Both the position numbers and the translations under genes were made by a program. The notes beneath the pieces were generated by a model. It did not search any database. It saw nothing but the letters and a program-made list of their open reading frames with translations, and was not told the origin of the DNA. Shown here piece by piece: positions 43,435 to 50,871 of a stretch of 64,000 bases of DNA. Position 1 is the stretch's first letter. Each line of letters starts with the position of its first letter. The DNA lies in assembly GCA_017430085.1 (NCBI GenBank), contig JAFRNR010000002.1, positions 43,336-107,335 of the forward strand. Reading direction: 5' to 3'. This DNA comes from Lachnospiraceae bacterium (GTDB lineage: Bacteria; Bacillota; Clostridia; Lachnospirales; Lachnospiraceae).

Positions 43435-44319
43435 ATGGCGCACCAACCCATGGACATGATCCAGATCACGTGGCGGCCGGACAAGCAGGCGAAGGCCTCC
43501 ATATACAGCCAGATCGTGGCGTATTTCCAGGAGCGCATCACGTCGGGCGACTGGGTGAGCGGCCAGAAGCTGCCGCCCCAGCGGAAGCTCGCGGAGATGT
43601 TCGGCGTCAACCGCAGCACCATCGTGGAGGCGATGGACGAGCTGCAGGCGCTGGGGCTGCTGGAAGGGAGCCGCGGCGGCGGCACGCGCGTGGCCAACGA
43701 AGGCTGGGCGATGCTGATCCAGGACAAGACGCCGGACTGGCAGAGCTACATCAAGGCCAGCCGCTTCTATCCCAACGTGCCCACGGTGCAGATCATCAAC
43801 CGCCTGGAGTTCCAGAGCGGGATCACGCGGATGAGCACCGGGGAACTGTCGCCGGAGCTGATGCAGACGAAGATCACGCAGGACATCCTGTCGCGTCTGT
43901 CTGACCAGAAGCTGTTCATGAATTATCCCGATCCGTTGGGCATGCCCAGCCTGCGCCGCGCGATCCAGGAGCATCTGAAGGGCTTCGGGATCGAGGTGCC
44001 GGTGTCCTGCATCCTGGTGGTATCCGGCGCGCTGCAGGCGCTGCAGCTGATCTCCACGGGGATCGTGAAATCGCAGGCGCGGGTGTTTATGGAATCGCCC
44101 TCGTATCTGGGGTCGCTCAATATTTTTCAGTCCGTCGGGGCGCAGCTGGTCAGCGTGCCGATGGATGCGCAGGGCATCGCTTCCTGCGGCGATTACCGGC
44201 CGCTGCGCCGCATCGGCACGCCGGAACAGATCGCGTACACCTTCCTGTTCCTGGCGACGGACATGAGCTATTACGCCACCGGCGGCAGCTTCGTCGTGGA
44301 TGGCGGGCGCTGCAGCTGA
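43435..44319 (+). pseudogene. MocR-type regulator fused by deletion to the 3' end of a short-chain dehydrogenase
   Basis: A 294-residue open frame made of two unrelated parts. Residues 1-75 are a GntR winged helix (QERITSGDWVSGQKLPPQRK and FGVNRSTIVEAMDELQAL). Residues 100-247 are the first part of a MocR aminotransferase-like domain (MNYPDPLGMPSLRRAIQEHL and SGALQALQLI), stopping after VPMDAQGI and before the PLP lysine; full MocR proteins are about 460-480 residues. From about residue 252, PLRRIGTPEQIAYTFLFLAT and ATGGSFVVDGG are the classic C-terminus of a short-chain dehydrogenase. The simplest explanation is an internal deletion joining two adjacent genes in frame near 44177-44195. DNA binding may survive; both enzyme parts are dead. 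Confidence 0.8.
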
Positions 44320-44341
44320 GACGGGCGGAACATGTTTTTGA

Positions 44342-44363
44342 GGGCGGCTCCGGCCGCCCTTTT
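44342..44363 (+). terminator. Terminator after the fused gene
   Basis: GGGCGGC (44342-44348), loop TCCG, GCCGCCC (44353-44359), then TTTT. Confidence 0.75.
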
Positions 44364-44401
44364 ATATGCCGGAAAAATCCCGCTGAATCAGCAAATATCC
44401 C

Positions 44402-44431
44402 TTGACGCTGTACGCCTTCCCGTGGCATAAT
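44402..44431 (+). promoter_or_regulatory. Promoter of the SPT-like operon
   Basis: TTGACG (44402-44407), an 18-nt spacer and CATAAT (44426-44431) with TGG before it (extended -10). It lies 88 nt before the ATG. Confidence 0.6.
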
Positions 44432-44518
44432 AACTGCGTTGTTTTAGACTCTTTATCAATTTTTAATTTTTTGTCCCGCCGGCCCTCCCGCCCGGCCGGG
44501 ACCAGACAGGAGAACCGC

Positions 44519-45706
44519 ATGGATATTTTCGAAAAATTCTTCCGCCCCCAGCTGGTGGATCAGGTACGGGAAGCAAACGTGTACCCTTATTTCCACGCCC
44601 TCGAGTCCCGGCAGGACACGGAGGTCATCATGGAAGGCAAGCGCCGGATCATGCTGGGCTCCAACAACTATCTGGGCCTCACCACGAACCCGGACGTGAT
44701 CGCCGCCGGCATCCGTGCCTATGAGCAGTACGGCTCCGGCTGCAGCGGCTCCCGCTTCCTGAACGGGACACTGGAACTGCATATCGAACTGGAAAAGGAA
44801 CTGGCTAAATTCCTGCGCAAAGGCGACGTGATCACGTTCTCCACGGGCTTCCAGTCCAACCTGGGCATCATCAGCGCGGTGGTCGGCAAGAACGATACCG
44901 TGATCATGGACCGCGAGAACCACGCCAGCCTGTACGACGGCTGCCGCCTCTCCTACGGCACCATGCTGCGCTACCGCCACAACAACATGGAAGAACTCGA
45001 AAAATGCCTGCAGCGCGTCCCGGAGACCGGCGGCGCCCTGATCGTCACCGACGGCGTCTTCTCCATGGGTGGCGACATCGCCAAACTGCCGGAGATCTGC
45101 GCGCTGGCGGAAAAATACGGCGCCCGCGTGATGGTGGACGATGCGCACGGCCTCGGCGTGATCGGCGAAGGCGGCCGCGGCACGGCCAGCTACTTCGGCC
45201 TGGAAGACAAGGTCGACATCTACATGGGCACGTTCTCCAAGTCCCTGGCTTCCCTGGGCGGCTACATGGCGGCCGACGCGCGCGTGATCGACGGCGTGAA
45301 GCACATCTGCCGGCCGTTCATCTTCTCCGCCTCCATGACCCCCGCCAACGCGGCCTCCGCCCTGGCGGCGCTCCGCATCCTGGAAGCGCACCCCGAACTG
45401 CCCGAAACGCTGCAGGAAAGGGCGCTGTACATGCGCCAGGCGCTGCGTGACCGGAACGTCAAAATGCGCTCCGGCGGCGGCGAACAGATCCCCATCATCC
45501 CGATCTACACCTACGAAATGTTCCGCACCCTGCAGGTGACCACGGAACTGTACAACCGCGGCGTCTACGTCAACAGCTCGCTGCCGCCCGCCGTGAAGGA
45601 AAATGAGTGCCTGATCCGCACCTCGCTGATGGCCACGCACACCCACGCCCTGATCGACGAAGCCGTGGACATCATCGCGGAAGTCCTGAAGGAGTACGAA
45701 GTATGA
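44519..45706 (+). CDS. Alpha-oxoamine synthase, serine palmitoyltransferase-like
   Basis: A 395-residue PLP enzyme that joins an amino acid to an acyl-CoA with loss of CO2. Motifs: VYPYFHALESRQDTEV, MLGSNNYLGL, GCSGSRFLNGTLELHIELE, MVDDAHGLGVIGEGGRGT, and the PLP lysine in GTFSKSLASLGGY (about residue 240). CRPFIFSASMTPA and IRTSLMATHT are closer, from memory, to bacterial serine palmitoyltransferases than to 2-amino-3-ketobutyrate ligase or BioF. ATG 44519 follows ACAGGAG. The stop overlaps the next gene, a short-chain dehydrogenase, matching the second step of long-chain-base synthesis. No threonine dehydrogenase or bio genes are near. The exact substrate is inference. Confidence 0.75.
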   Translation: MDIFEKFFRPQLVDQVREANVYPYFHALESRQDTEVIMEGKRRIMLGSNNYLGLTTNPDVIAAGIRAYEQYGSGCSGSRFLNGTLELHIELEKELAKFLRKGDVITFSTGFQSNLGIISAVVGKNDTVIMDRENHASLYDGCRLSYGTMLRYRHNNMEELEKCLQRVPETGGALIVTDGVFSMGGDIAKLPEICALAEKYGARVMVDDAHGLGVIGEGGRGTASYFGLEDKVDIYMGTFSKSLASLGGYMAADARVIDGVKHICRPFIFSASMTPANAASALAALRILEAHPELPETLQERALYMRQALRDRNVKMRSGGGEQIPIIPIYTYEMFRTLQVTTELYNRGVYVNSSLPPAVKENECLIRTSLMATHTHALIDEAVDIIAEVLKEYEV

Positions 45707-46497
45707 GCCGTCCCGTAGCCTTAGTCACCGGCGGCACCAGCGGCATCGGCCTGGAAACGGCCCGGGCGCTGCGCAGCGCGGGCTGCCGCGTCTACACGTT
45801 TTCCCGCCGCGCGGCAGAAGAGGGCGATGAGACCCATTTCTCCGTCGACATAACGGACGAGGCCGCAGTGCAGGCCGCGGTAACGGCCCTTTATGAGCAG
45901 GCCGGCCGCCTCGATATCGTTGTCAACTGCGCCGGCTTCGGCATCTCCGGCGCCGTCGAATTCACCGAACTTTCCGAAGCGAAACGCCAGCTGGACGTGA
46001 ACTTCTTTGGCATGGTCAACGTGAACAAAGCGGTCATCCCGCTGATGCGGGAGCAGGGCGGCGGACGCATCGTCAACATCAGCTCCGTGGCCGCGCCGGT
46101 CGCCATCCCGTTCCAGACCTATTATTCCGCCAGCAAGGCCGCCATCAACGCCTACACGCTGGCGCTGGCCAATGAAGTGCGTCCCTTCGGGATCACGGTC
46201 TGCGCCGTCCAGCCCGGCGACATCGCCACCGGCTTCACGGACGCCCGCGCCAAATCCGTCGTCGGCGACGACGTCTACGAAGGCCGCATCTCCCGCAGCG
46301 TCTCCCGCATGGAAAAGGACGAGCGGGGCGGCATGAAGGCGGAGACCGCCGGCCGCTTCGTAGCGAAAAAAGCGCTGAAAAAGAACGTCAAGCCCCTGTA
46401 CGCCATCGGCTTTTCCTACAAGGCCGTCTGCGTGCTCGTCAAGCTGCTCCCGTGCCGGCTGGCCAACCGGATCGTGGGGAAACTGTACGCAGGCTGA
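45703..46497 (+). CDS. Short-chain dehydrogenase/reductase, possible 3-ketosphinganine reductase
   Basis: A 264-residue classical SDR. The nucleotide-binding TGGTSGIGLETARAL, NCAGFG, and catalytic Ser (ISSV) with YYSASKAAINAY are intact; QPGDIATGFTD follows. The C-terminus (residues 225-264) is basic and hydrophobic (YAIGFSYKAVCVLVKLLPCR), suggesting membrane association, as in reductases of lipid substrates. ATGA overlap with the SPT-like gene and AAGGAG inside its end show coupled translation. Role inferred from the pairing: NADPH reduction of the 3-keto product. Confidence 0.75.
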   Translation: MSRPVALVTGGTSGIGLETARALRSAGCRVYTFSRRAAEEGDETHFSVDITDEAAVQAAVTALYEQAGRLDIVVNCAGFGISGAVEFTELSEAKRQLDVNFFGMVNVNKAVIPLMREQGGGRIVNISSVAAPVAIPFQTYYSASKAAINAYTLALANEVRPFGITVCAVQPGDIATGFTDARAKSVVGDDVYEGRISRSVSRMEKDERGGMKAETAGRFVAKKALKKNVKPLYAIGFSYKAVCVLVKLLPCRLANRIVGKLYAG

Positions 46498-46542
46498 CGC
46501 CGTTTTGACCTGACAGCGGGACGCACGCATCGTTCCCGGACG

Positions 46543-46568
46543 GGCCGGCACGCCGCCGGCCTGTTTTT
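46543..46568 (+). terminator. Terminator of the SPT-SDR operon
   Basis: GGCCGGC (46543-46549), loop ACGCC, GCCGGCC (46555-46561), then TGTTTTTT. Confidence 0.75.
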
Positions 46569-46620
46569 TGTTTTCCGGGATTATTCTTAATAATTCTCCG
46601 GAAAATATGCAAAAAGGAAC

Positions 46621-46649
46621 TTGCTAAAAAGCCGCAATTCCTTTATACT
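46621..46649 (+). promoter_or_regulatory. Promoter of the decarboxylase operon
   Basis: TTGCTA (46621-46626), a 17-nt spacer and TATACT (46644-46649). AATTCTCCGGAAAAT (46592-46606), just upstream, is a partial palindrome with about 11 of 15 matches to a CodY box, too weak to call. Confidence 0.6.
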
Positions 46650-46700
46650 GTAAATGGCGTCTTCATGGATGCACATATTGCAAAATGAGGTGAGCGTAAT

Positions 46701-47027
46701 ATGATTCCTTACATCGCAGCAGCCAGTGATATCAGCATTGGCGAGGCGCTGGGCAACATGGTGGTTGGCCTGGGCGTCGTGTTCCTCGCTCTGATTTTCC
46801 TGAGCGGCATCATTTCCCTGTTTAAACTGATCGGCAAAGCTGACAAGAAGAAGGCGCCCGCAGCGCAGGCCAAGCCGGCTGTGAAGGCCGCCCAGGCGAC
46901 TCCTGCCACGCCGCCCGCCCCGAAGGAAGACGTCATTGACGGCGCCGTAGTCGCAGCCATCCTGGCTGCCGTAGCTCAGAAATGCGGTCCGGCCGCCCGG
47001 GTCGTATCCATCGAGAAGAGCAAGTAA
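46701..47027 (+). CDS. oadG: Na+-translocating decarboxylase gamma-type subunit (OadG family)
   Basis: A 108-residue small membrane protein: one N-terminal helix (about residues 17-43, NMVVGLGVVFLALIFLSGIISLF), an Ala/Pro/Lys linker, and a C-terminal segment VDGAVVAAILAAVAQKCG-like in form (here IDGAVVAAILAAVAQKC). In oxaloacetate and related decarboxylases the gamma/delta subunit holds the complex at the membrane. First gene of the operon, 45 nt before the biotin carrier gene. Confidence 0.85.
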   Translation: MIPYIAAASDISIGEALGNMVVGLGVVFLALIFLSGIISLFKLIGKADKKKAPAAQAKPAVKAAQATPATPPAPKEDVIDGAVVAAILAAVAQKCGPAARVVSIEKSK

Positions 47028-47071
47028 ATCATTAAAATCAATATATTTATTCTTTCCAGGAGGAAATCAAA

Positions 47072-47497
47072 ATGAGCAACTACAAGATCACTGTCAATGG
47101 CGTAGCCTACGATGTAACCGTGGAAGGCGGCGGATTCGCCCCTGCTTTCTCTTCTCCCATGATGAGCCAGCCCGTGTCCTTTGCCCCTGCTGCTCCGGCT
47201 CCCGCCGCCGCTCCGGCTCCCGCTGCTGCTCCGGCTCCCGCTGCTGCTCCCGCCCCTAAGGCCGCTGCTCCTGCCGCTGCCGGCGCCACCAACGTGGAAG
47301 CCCAGGTTATCGGCAAGATCTTCAAGATCGTGGCCAAGGTCGGCGACACCGTATCCGCCGGTGACGAGATCGTTATCTTAGACTCCATGAAGATGGAGAT
47401 CCCCGTGGTGTCTCCTGCGGACGGCACCGTGGCTTCTATCAATGTAAAGGAAGGCGACGCCGTTGAAGTCGGCGACGTGATCGCGACCTTAAACTAA
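47072..47497 (+). CDS. Biotin carboxyl carrier protein of the decarboxylase
   Basis: A 141-residue protein: a short N-terminal beta segment (YKITVNGVAYDVTVEG), an Ala/Pro linker at about 45-75 encoded by repeats of GCTCCGGCTCCCGCT, and a biotinyl domain with the biotinylated Lys in VILDSMKMEIPV (about residue 107). It swings between the carboxyltransferase (oadA product) and the membrane beta subunit. AGGAGG lies before the ATG. Separate carrier subunits of this kind are usual in clostridial decarboxylases. Confidence 0.93.
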   Translation: MSNYKITVNGVAYDVTVEGGGFAPAFSSPMMSQPVSFAPAAPAPAAAPAPAAAPAPAAAPAPKAAAPAAAGATNVEAQVIGKIFKIVAKVGDTVSAGDEIVILDSMKMEIPVVSPADGTVASINVKEGDAVEVGDVIATLN

Positions 47498-47524
47498 GTT
47501 CGAATCGTCCAAAGGAGAAGACAA

Positions 47525-48946
47525 ATGTTGCTTGGAATCGGAGAAACATTCTCAAACCTGGCTCAACAGACCGCCTTTGCCTCGCTGGGCTGGAAGAACT
47601 ATGTGATGATCCTGATCGCCTGCATCTTCCTGTACCTGGCCATTGCCAAAGGCTTTGAGCCGCTGCTGCTGACGCCCATCGCGTTCGGCATGCTGTTAGT
47701 CAATATCTACCCGCAGATCATTGCGGCGCCGACGACCTCCTACCTGGATCCGGACGGCCATGAATTCGCCGTCGTGGAATTCGAGGGAACCGACCTGGCG
47801 GCCACACTCAATGCCGCCAAGGACGTCAAATTCTCGGAGGACGGCACGAAGGCGGAAGTGATCGACGCTTCGGACGTCACCGTGGCCACCGTCAAAATGG
47901 GCGGCTACGTAAAGGAAGCCCTCGCGACTTTCAACGTGACCGACGTGAACATTGAAAACACTTACCGCCTGCTGGTCACCTACATTTACAACCAGTCCTA
48001 CACCACCAAGGAAAACGCCGGCGGCCTGCTGCACTACTTCTACATCCTGGATGAGTGGGCCATCCTGCCCTGCCTGATCTTCATGGGCGTGGGTGCCATG
48101 ACGGACTTCGCCCCCCTGATCGCCAACCCCATCAGCTTCCTGCTGGGCGCGGCCGCCCAGTTCGGTATCTATGTTGCGTACCTGGGCGCCATCCTCCTGG
48201 GCTTTAAGGGCTCCGAAGCCGCGGCCATCTCCATCATCGGCGGCGCCGACGGCCCGACGTCCATCTTCCTGGCCTCCCGTCTGGGACAGTTCCACCTGAT
48301 GGGCCCCATCGCCGTGGCGGCGTACTCCTACATGTCCCTGGTTCCCATGATCCAGCCTCCTATCATGAAGCTGATGACTTCCAAGGAACAGCGGAAGATC
48401 AAAATGGGCCAGCTGCGTCCCGTTTCCAAACTGGAACGCATCCTGTTCCCGATCATCATTACCATCGTGGTCGCCATGATCCTGCCGTCTACCGCTCCCC
48501 TGATCGGTATGCTGATGCTCGGCAACCTGTTCCGTGAGTGCGGCGTGACCCGCCAGTTGCAGGAGACCGCTTCCAACGCCCTGATGTACATCGTCGTCAT
48601 CCTGCTGGCCGTCTCCGTGGGCGCCACCACCAGCGCCGAGGCCTTCCTGCGCGTGGAAACGCTGAAGATCGTGGTCCTGGGTCTGGTCGCCTTCGCCTTC
48701 GGTACCTTCGGCGGCATGCTGCTGGGCCAGGTGCTGTCCAAGGCCACCAAGGGCAAGATCAATCCTCTGATCGGCTCCGCCGGCGTGTCCGCCGTTCCCA
48801 TGGCGGCCCGCGTGTCCCAGAAAGTGGGCGCCCAGGCGGATCCTACCAACTTCCTGCTGATGCACGCCATGGGCCCGAACGTGGCCGGCGTTATCGGTAC
48901 CGCCGTCGCGGCCGGCGTCTTCATGGCCATCTACGGCGTATTCTAA
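47525..48946 (+). CDS. oadB: Na+-translocating decarboxylase beta subunit, with an extra loop domain
   Basis: A 473-residue integral membrane protein that decarboxylates carboxybiotin and exports Na+. Family motifs: the first helices (YLAIAKGFEPLLLTPIAFGM), LIFMGVGAMTDFAPLIANP, AAQFGIYVAYLGAILLGF, and the ion-site motif IIGGADGPTSIFLA. The C-terminal half, with GVSAVPMAARVSQ, is also typical. Between the second helix and GGLLHYFYILDEW lies an insertion of about 85 residues (about 67-152) rich in Asp, Glu and Val, absent from the usual 375-435-residue proteins. It probably forms an extracytoplasmic domain. AAAGGAG lies upstream. Confidence 0.92.
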   Translation: MLLGIGETFSNLAQQTAFASLGWKNYVMILIACIFLYLAIAKGFEPLLLTPIAFGMLLVNIYPQIIAAPTTSYLDPDGHEFAVVEFEGTDLAATLNAAKDVKFSEDGTKAEVIDASDVTVATVKMGGYVKEALATFNVTDVNIENTYRLLVTYIYNQSYTTKENAGGLLHYFYILDEWAILPCLIFMGVGAMTDFAPLIANPISFLLGAAAQFGIYVAYLGAILLGFKGSEAAAISIIGGADGPTSIFLASRLGQFHLMGPIAVAAYSYMSLVPMIQPPIMKLMTSKEQRKIKMGQLRPVSKLERILFPIIITIVVAMILPSTAPLIGMLMLGNLFRECGVTRQLQETASNALMYIVVILLAVSVGATTSAEAFLRVETLKIVVLGLVAFAFGTFGGMLLGQVLSKATKGKINPLIGSAGVSAVPMAARVSQKVGAQADPTNFLLMHAMGPNVAGVIGTAVAAGVFMAIYGVF

Positions 48947-48962
48947 ACCTCATTTGCAACCG

Positions 48963-48993
48963 GGGCGGTGCTCTTTTGCGCCGCCCTTTTATT
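48963..48993 (+). terminator. Terminator after oadB
   Basis: GGGCGG and CCGCCC (about 48963-48986) flank a 12-nt loop and are followed by TTTTATTTT. It may separate oadA partly from the upstream genes. Confidence 0.65.
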
Positions 48994-49057
48994 TTATGAC
49001 ACGAGAGTCAAAAGGTCATTGGCCTACTGCTGGCAGGGGGCCAACGTGCCGGCCCGC

Positions 49058-49090
49058 TATAATCATAGGGGCCGATGTTCCATCGGCCCG
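49058..49090 (+). repeat. TATAAT box followed by a family A repeat
   Basis: TATAAT (49058-49063) without a good -35 is followed by TAGGGGCCGATGTTCCATCG and GCCCG, a GGGCCGATG/CATCGGCCC hairpin (49066-49090), 19 nt before oadA. The repeat would lie in the mRNA leader. Confidence 0.65.
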
Positions 49091-49109
49091 CCAAAAAGAG
49101 GAAAACATC

Positions 49110-50741
49110 ATGCCTGAAATCCCCCCCCGTCCCGTAAAGATCACTGAAACCGTCCTCCGCGACGGCCACCAGTCCCTCATCGCCACCCGCATGACCACCG
49201 AGCAGATGCTCCCCATCATCGAAGAGATGGACAAAGTGGGCTACTACTCCGTCGAATGCTGGGGCGGCGCCACCTTCGACGCCTCCCTCCGCTTCCTGAG
49301 CGAAGATCCCTGGGAGCGCCTGCGCAAGATCCGCGCCGGCTTCAAAAACACCAAACTCCAGATGCTGTTCCGCGCCCAGAACATCCTGGGTTACCGCCAC
49401 TACGCCGATGACGTCGTGGACTACTTCGTCAAGAAATCCCTGGACAACGGCATCGACATCATCCGCATTTTCGACGCCCTGAACGACCTGCGCAACCTGG
49501 AGACCGCGGTCAACGCCACCAAAAAATACGGCGGCCACGTCCAGACCGCCATTTCCTACACCCTCGGCGAGCCCTACACCATCGAATACTTCACCAACCT
49601 CGCCAAATCCATGGAAAACATGGGCGCCGACTCCATCTGCGTGAAAGACATGGCCGGCCTGCTGATCCCCTATGAAGCCGAAAAACTGGTCAAGGCCCTG
49701 AAAGCCACCGTCTCCGTGCCCATCCAGCTTCACACCCACTACACCAGCGGCGTGGCCGCCATGAGCTACATGCGCGGCGTCGAAGCCGGCGCAGACATCA
49801 TCGACACCGCGATTAGCCCCTTCGCCCTCGGCACCAGCCAGCCTTCCACGGAAGTCATGGTCCGCACCTTCAAGGGCACGCCGTACGACACCGGCCTGAA
49901 CGAAGAGATCCTCCTGGAAGTGGCCGACTACTTCCGCCCCATCCGCGAAGAAGCCCTCGCCAGCGGCCTGCTGAACCCGAAGGTCCTCGGCGTGGACATC
50001 AACACCCTGAAATACCAGGTCCCCGGCGGCATGCTGAGCAACCTGGTCAGCCAGCTGAAGGACCAGCACGCGGAAGACAAATTCTACGACGTGCTGAAGG
50101 AGATCCCGCGCGTCCGCGAAGACATGGGCATGCCGCCCCTCGTGACCCCGTCCAGCCAGATCGTGGGCACCCAGGCCGTCATGAACGTCCTCTTCGGCGG
50201 CCGCTACAAAGTGGCCACCAAGGAAACCAAGGCCCTGCTGCACGGCGAATACGGCCAGACCGTCCGCCCCTTCAACAAGGAAGTGCAGAAGATGGTCATC
50301 GGCGACGCCGAGCCCATCACCTGCCGCCCGGCCGACCTGATCGAAAACGAACTGCCCAAGCTCCGCGAGGAGATCAAGGACTACAGCATCCAGGACGAAG
50401 ACGTCCTGACCTACGCCCTCTTCCCTCAGGTCGCCCTGGACTTCTTCAAGGAACGCCAGGCCGGCTTCCCGAAGAAGAAAGCCGCCGAAGAAGCTGCCAA
50501 GGCCGCCAAGGAAGCCGCTGAAGCCGCGAAAAACGCCCCGAAAGCCGCTCCCAAGGCCGAAGAGCCCGCCCAGATCAAATACGTCCCGCTGCCCGCCCCG
50601 TTCCTGCACTCCTACCCCGGCGTGATCGGCGAGGAAGCCCTGCCCTACATCGACCCCGCCCCCAAAGCCGGCGACAAGATCGAAGGCAACGCTACGTTCG
50701 ACGGCAAGAAGGTAGATTTCCGGATCGACTGCCTCGGATAA
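49110..50741 (+). CDS. oadA: Oxaloacetate decarboxylase alpha-type carboxyltransferase
   Basis: A 543-residue carboxyltransferase of the DRE-TIM family. It begins with KITETVLRDGHQSLIATRM, followed by YSVECWGGATFDASLRFL, LQMLFRAQNILGYRHY, and the metal-site QLHTHYTSGVAAMSYM. The conserved C-terminal part has TPSSQIVGTQAVMNVL. It moves CO2 from oxaloacetate (or a related keto acid) to the biotin carrier encoded upstream. The fused biotinyl domain of many OadA proteins is replaced by an Ala/Lys linker (about 460-490) and a short unrecognised tail (LPAPFLHSYPGVIGEEALPY). The HMGL-like type argues against methylmalonyl-CoA or glutaconyl-CoA decarboxylase. RBS AGAGGA. Confidence 0.9.
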   Translation: MPEIPPRPVKITETVLRDGHQSLIATRMTTEQMLPIIEEMDKVGYYSVECWGGATFDASLRFLSEDPWERLRKIRAGFKNTKLQMLFRAQNILGYRHYADDVVDYFVKKSLDNGIDIIRIFDALNDLRNLETAVNATKKYGGHVQTAISYTLGEPYTIEYFTNLAKSMENMGADSICVKDMAGLLIPYEAEKLVKALKATVSVPIQLHTHYTSGVAAMSYMRGVEAGADIIDTAISPFALGTSQPSTEVMVRTFKGTPYDTGLNEEILLEVADYFRPIREEALASGLLNPKVLGVDINTLKYQVPGGMLSNLVSQLKDQHAEDKFYDVLKEIPRVREDMGMPPLVTPSSQIVGTQAVMNVLFGGRYKVATKETKALLHGEYGQTVRPFNKEVQKMVIGDAEPITCRPADLIENELPKLREEIKDYSIQDEDVLTYALFPQVALDFFKERQAGFPKKKAAEEAAKAAKEAAEAAKNAPKAAPKAEEPAQIKYVPLPAPFLHSYPGVIGEEALPYIDPAPKAGDKIEGNATFDGKKVDFRIDCLG

Positions 50742-50786
50742 TTCGTCTGGACGGACTCCCTCGTCCGTACCGGATCATGACCAATC

Positions 50787-50853
50787 GTAGGGGCCGATGT
50801 GCCATCGGCCCTCAATCATTACCAACCGCAGGGGCCGATGTTTCATCGGCCCG
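50787..50853. repeat. Two tandem family A repeats
   Basis: GTAGGGGCCGATGTGCCATC with GGCCCT (50787-50812), and GCAGGGGCCGATGTTTCATC with GGCCCG (50828-50853). Each forms a GGGCCGATG/CATCGGCCC hairpin. They lie directly before the GMP synthase gene. Confidence 0.85.
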
Positions 50854-50871
50854 TTTCAAAAAGGAGCCCCC

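Noticed and set aside
46592..46606. AATTCTCCGGAAAAT as a CodY box before the decarboxylase operon
   Set aside because: Only about 11 of 15 positions match and the central CWG is lost; noted only as a partial palindrome.
49008..50609. 533-codon minus-strand frame opposite oadA
   Set aside because: Low-complexity Gly/Val/Phe/Asp composition and antisense to a clear OadA; a composition shadow.
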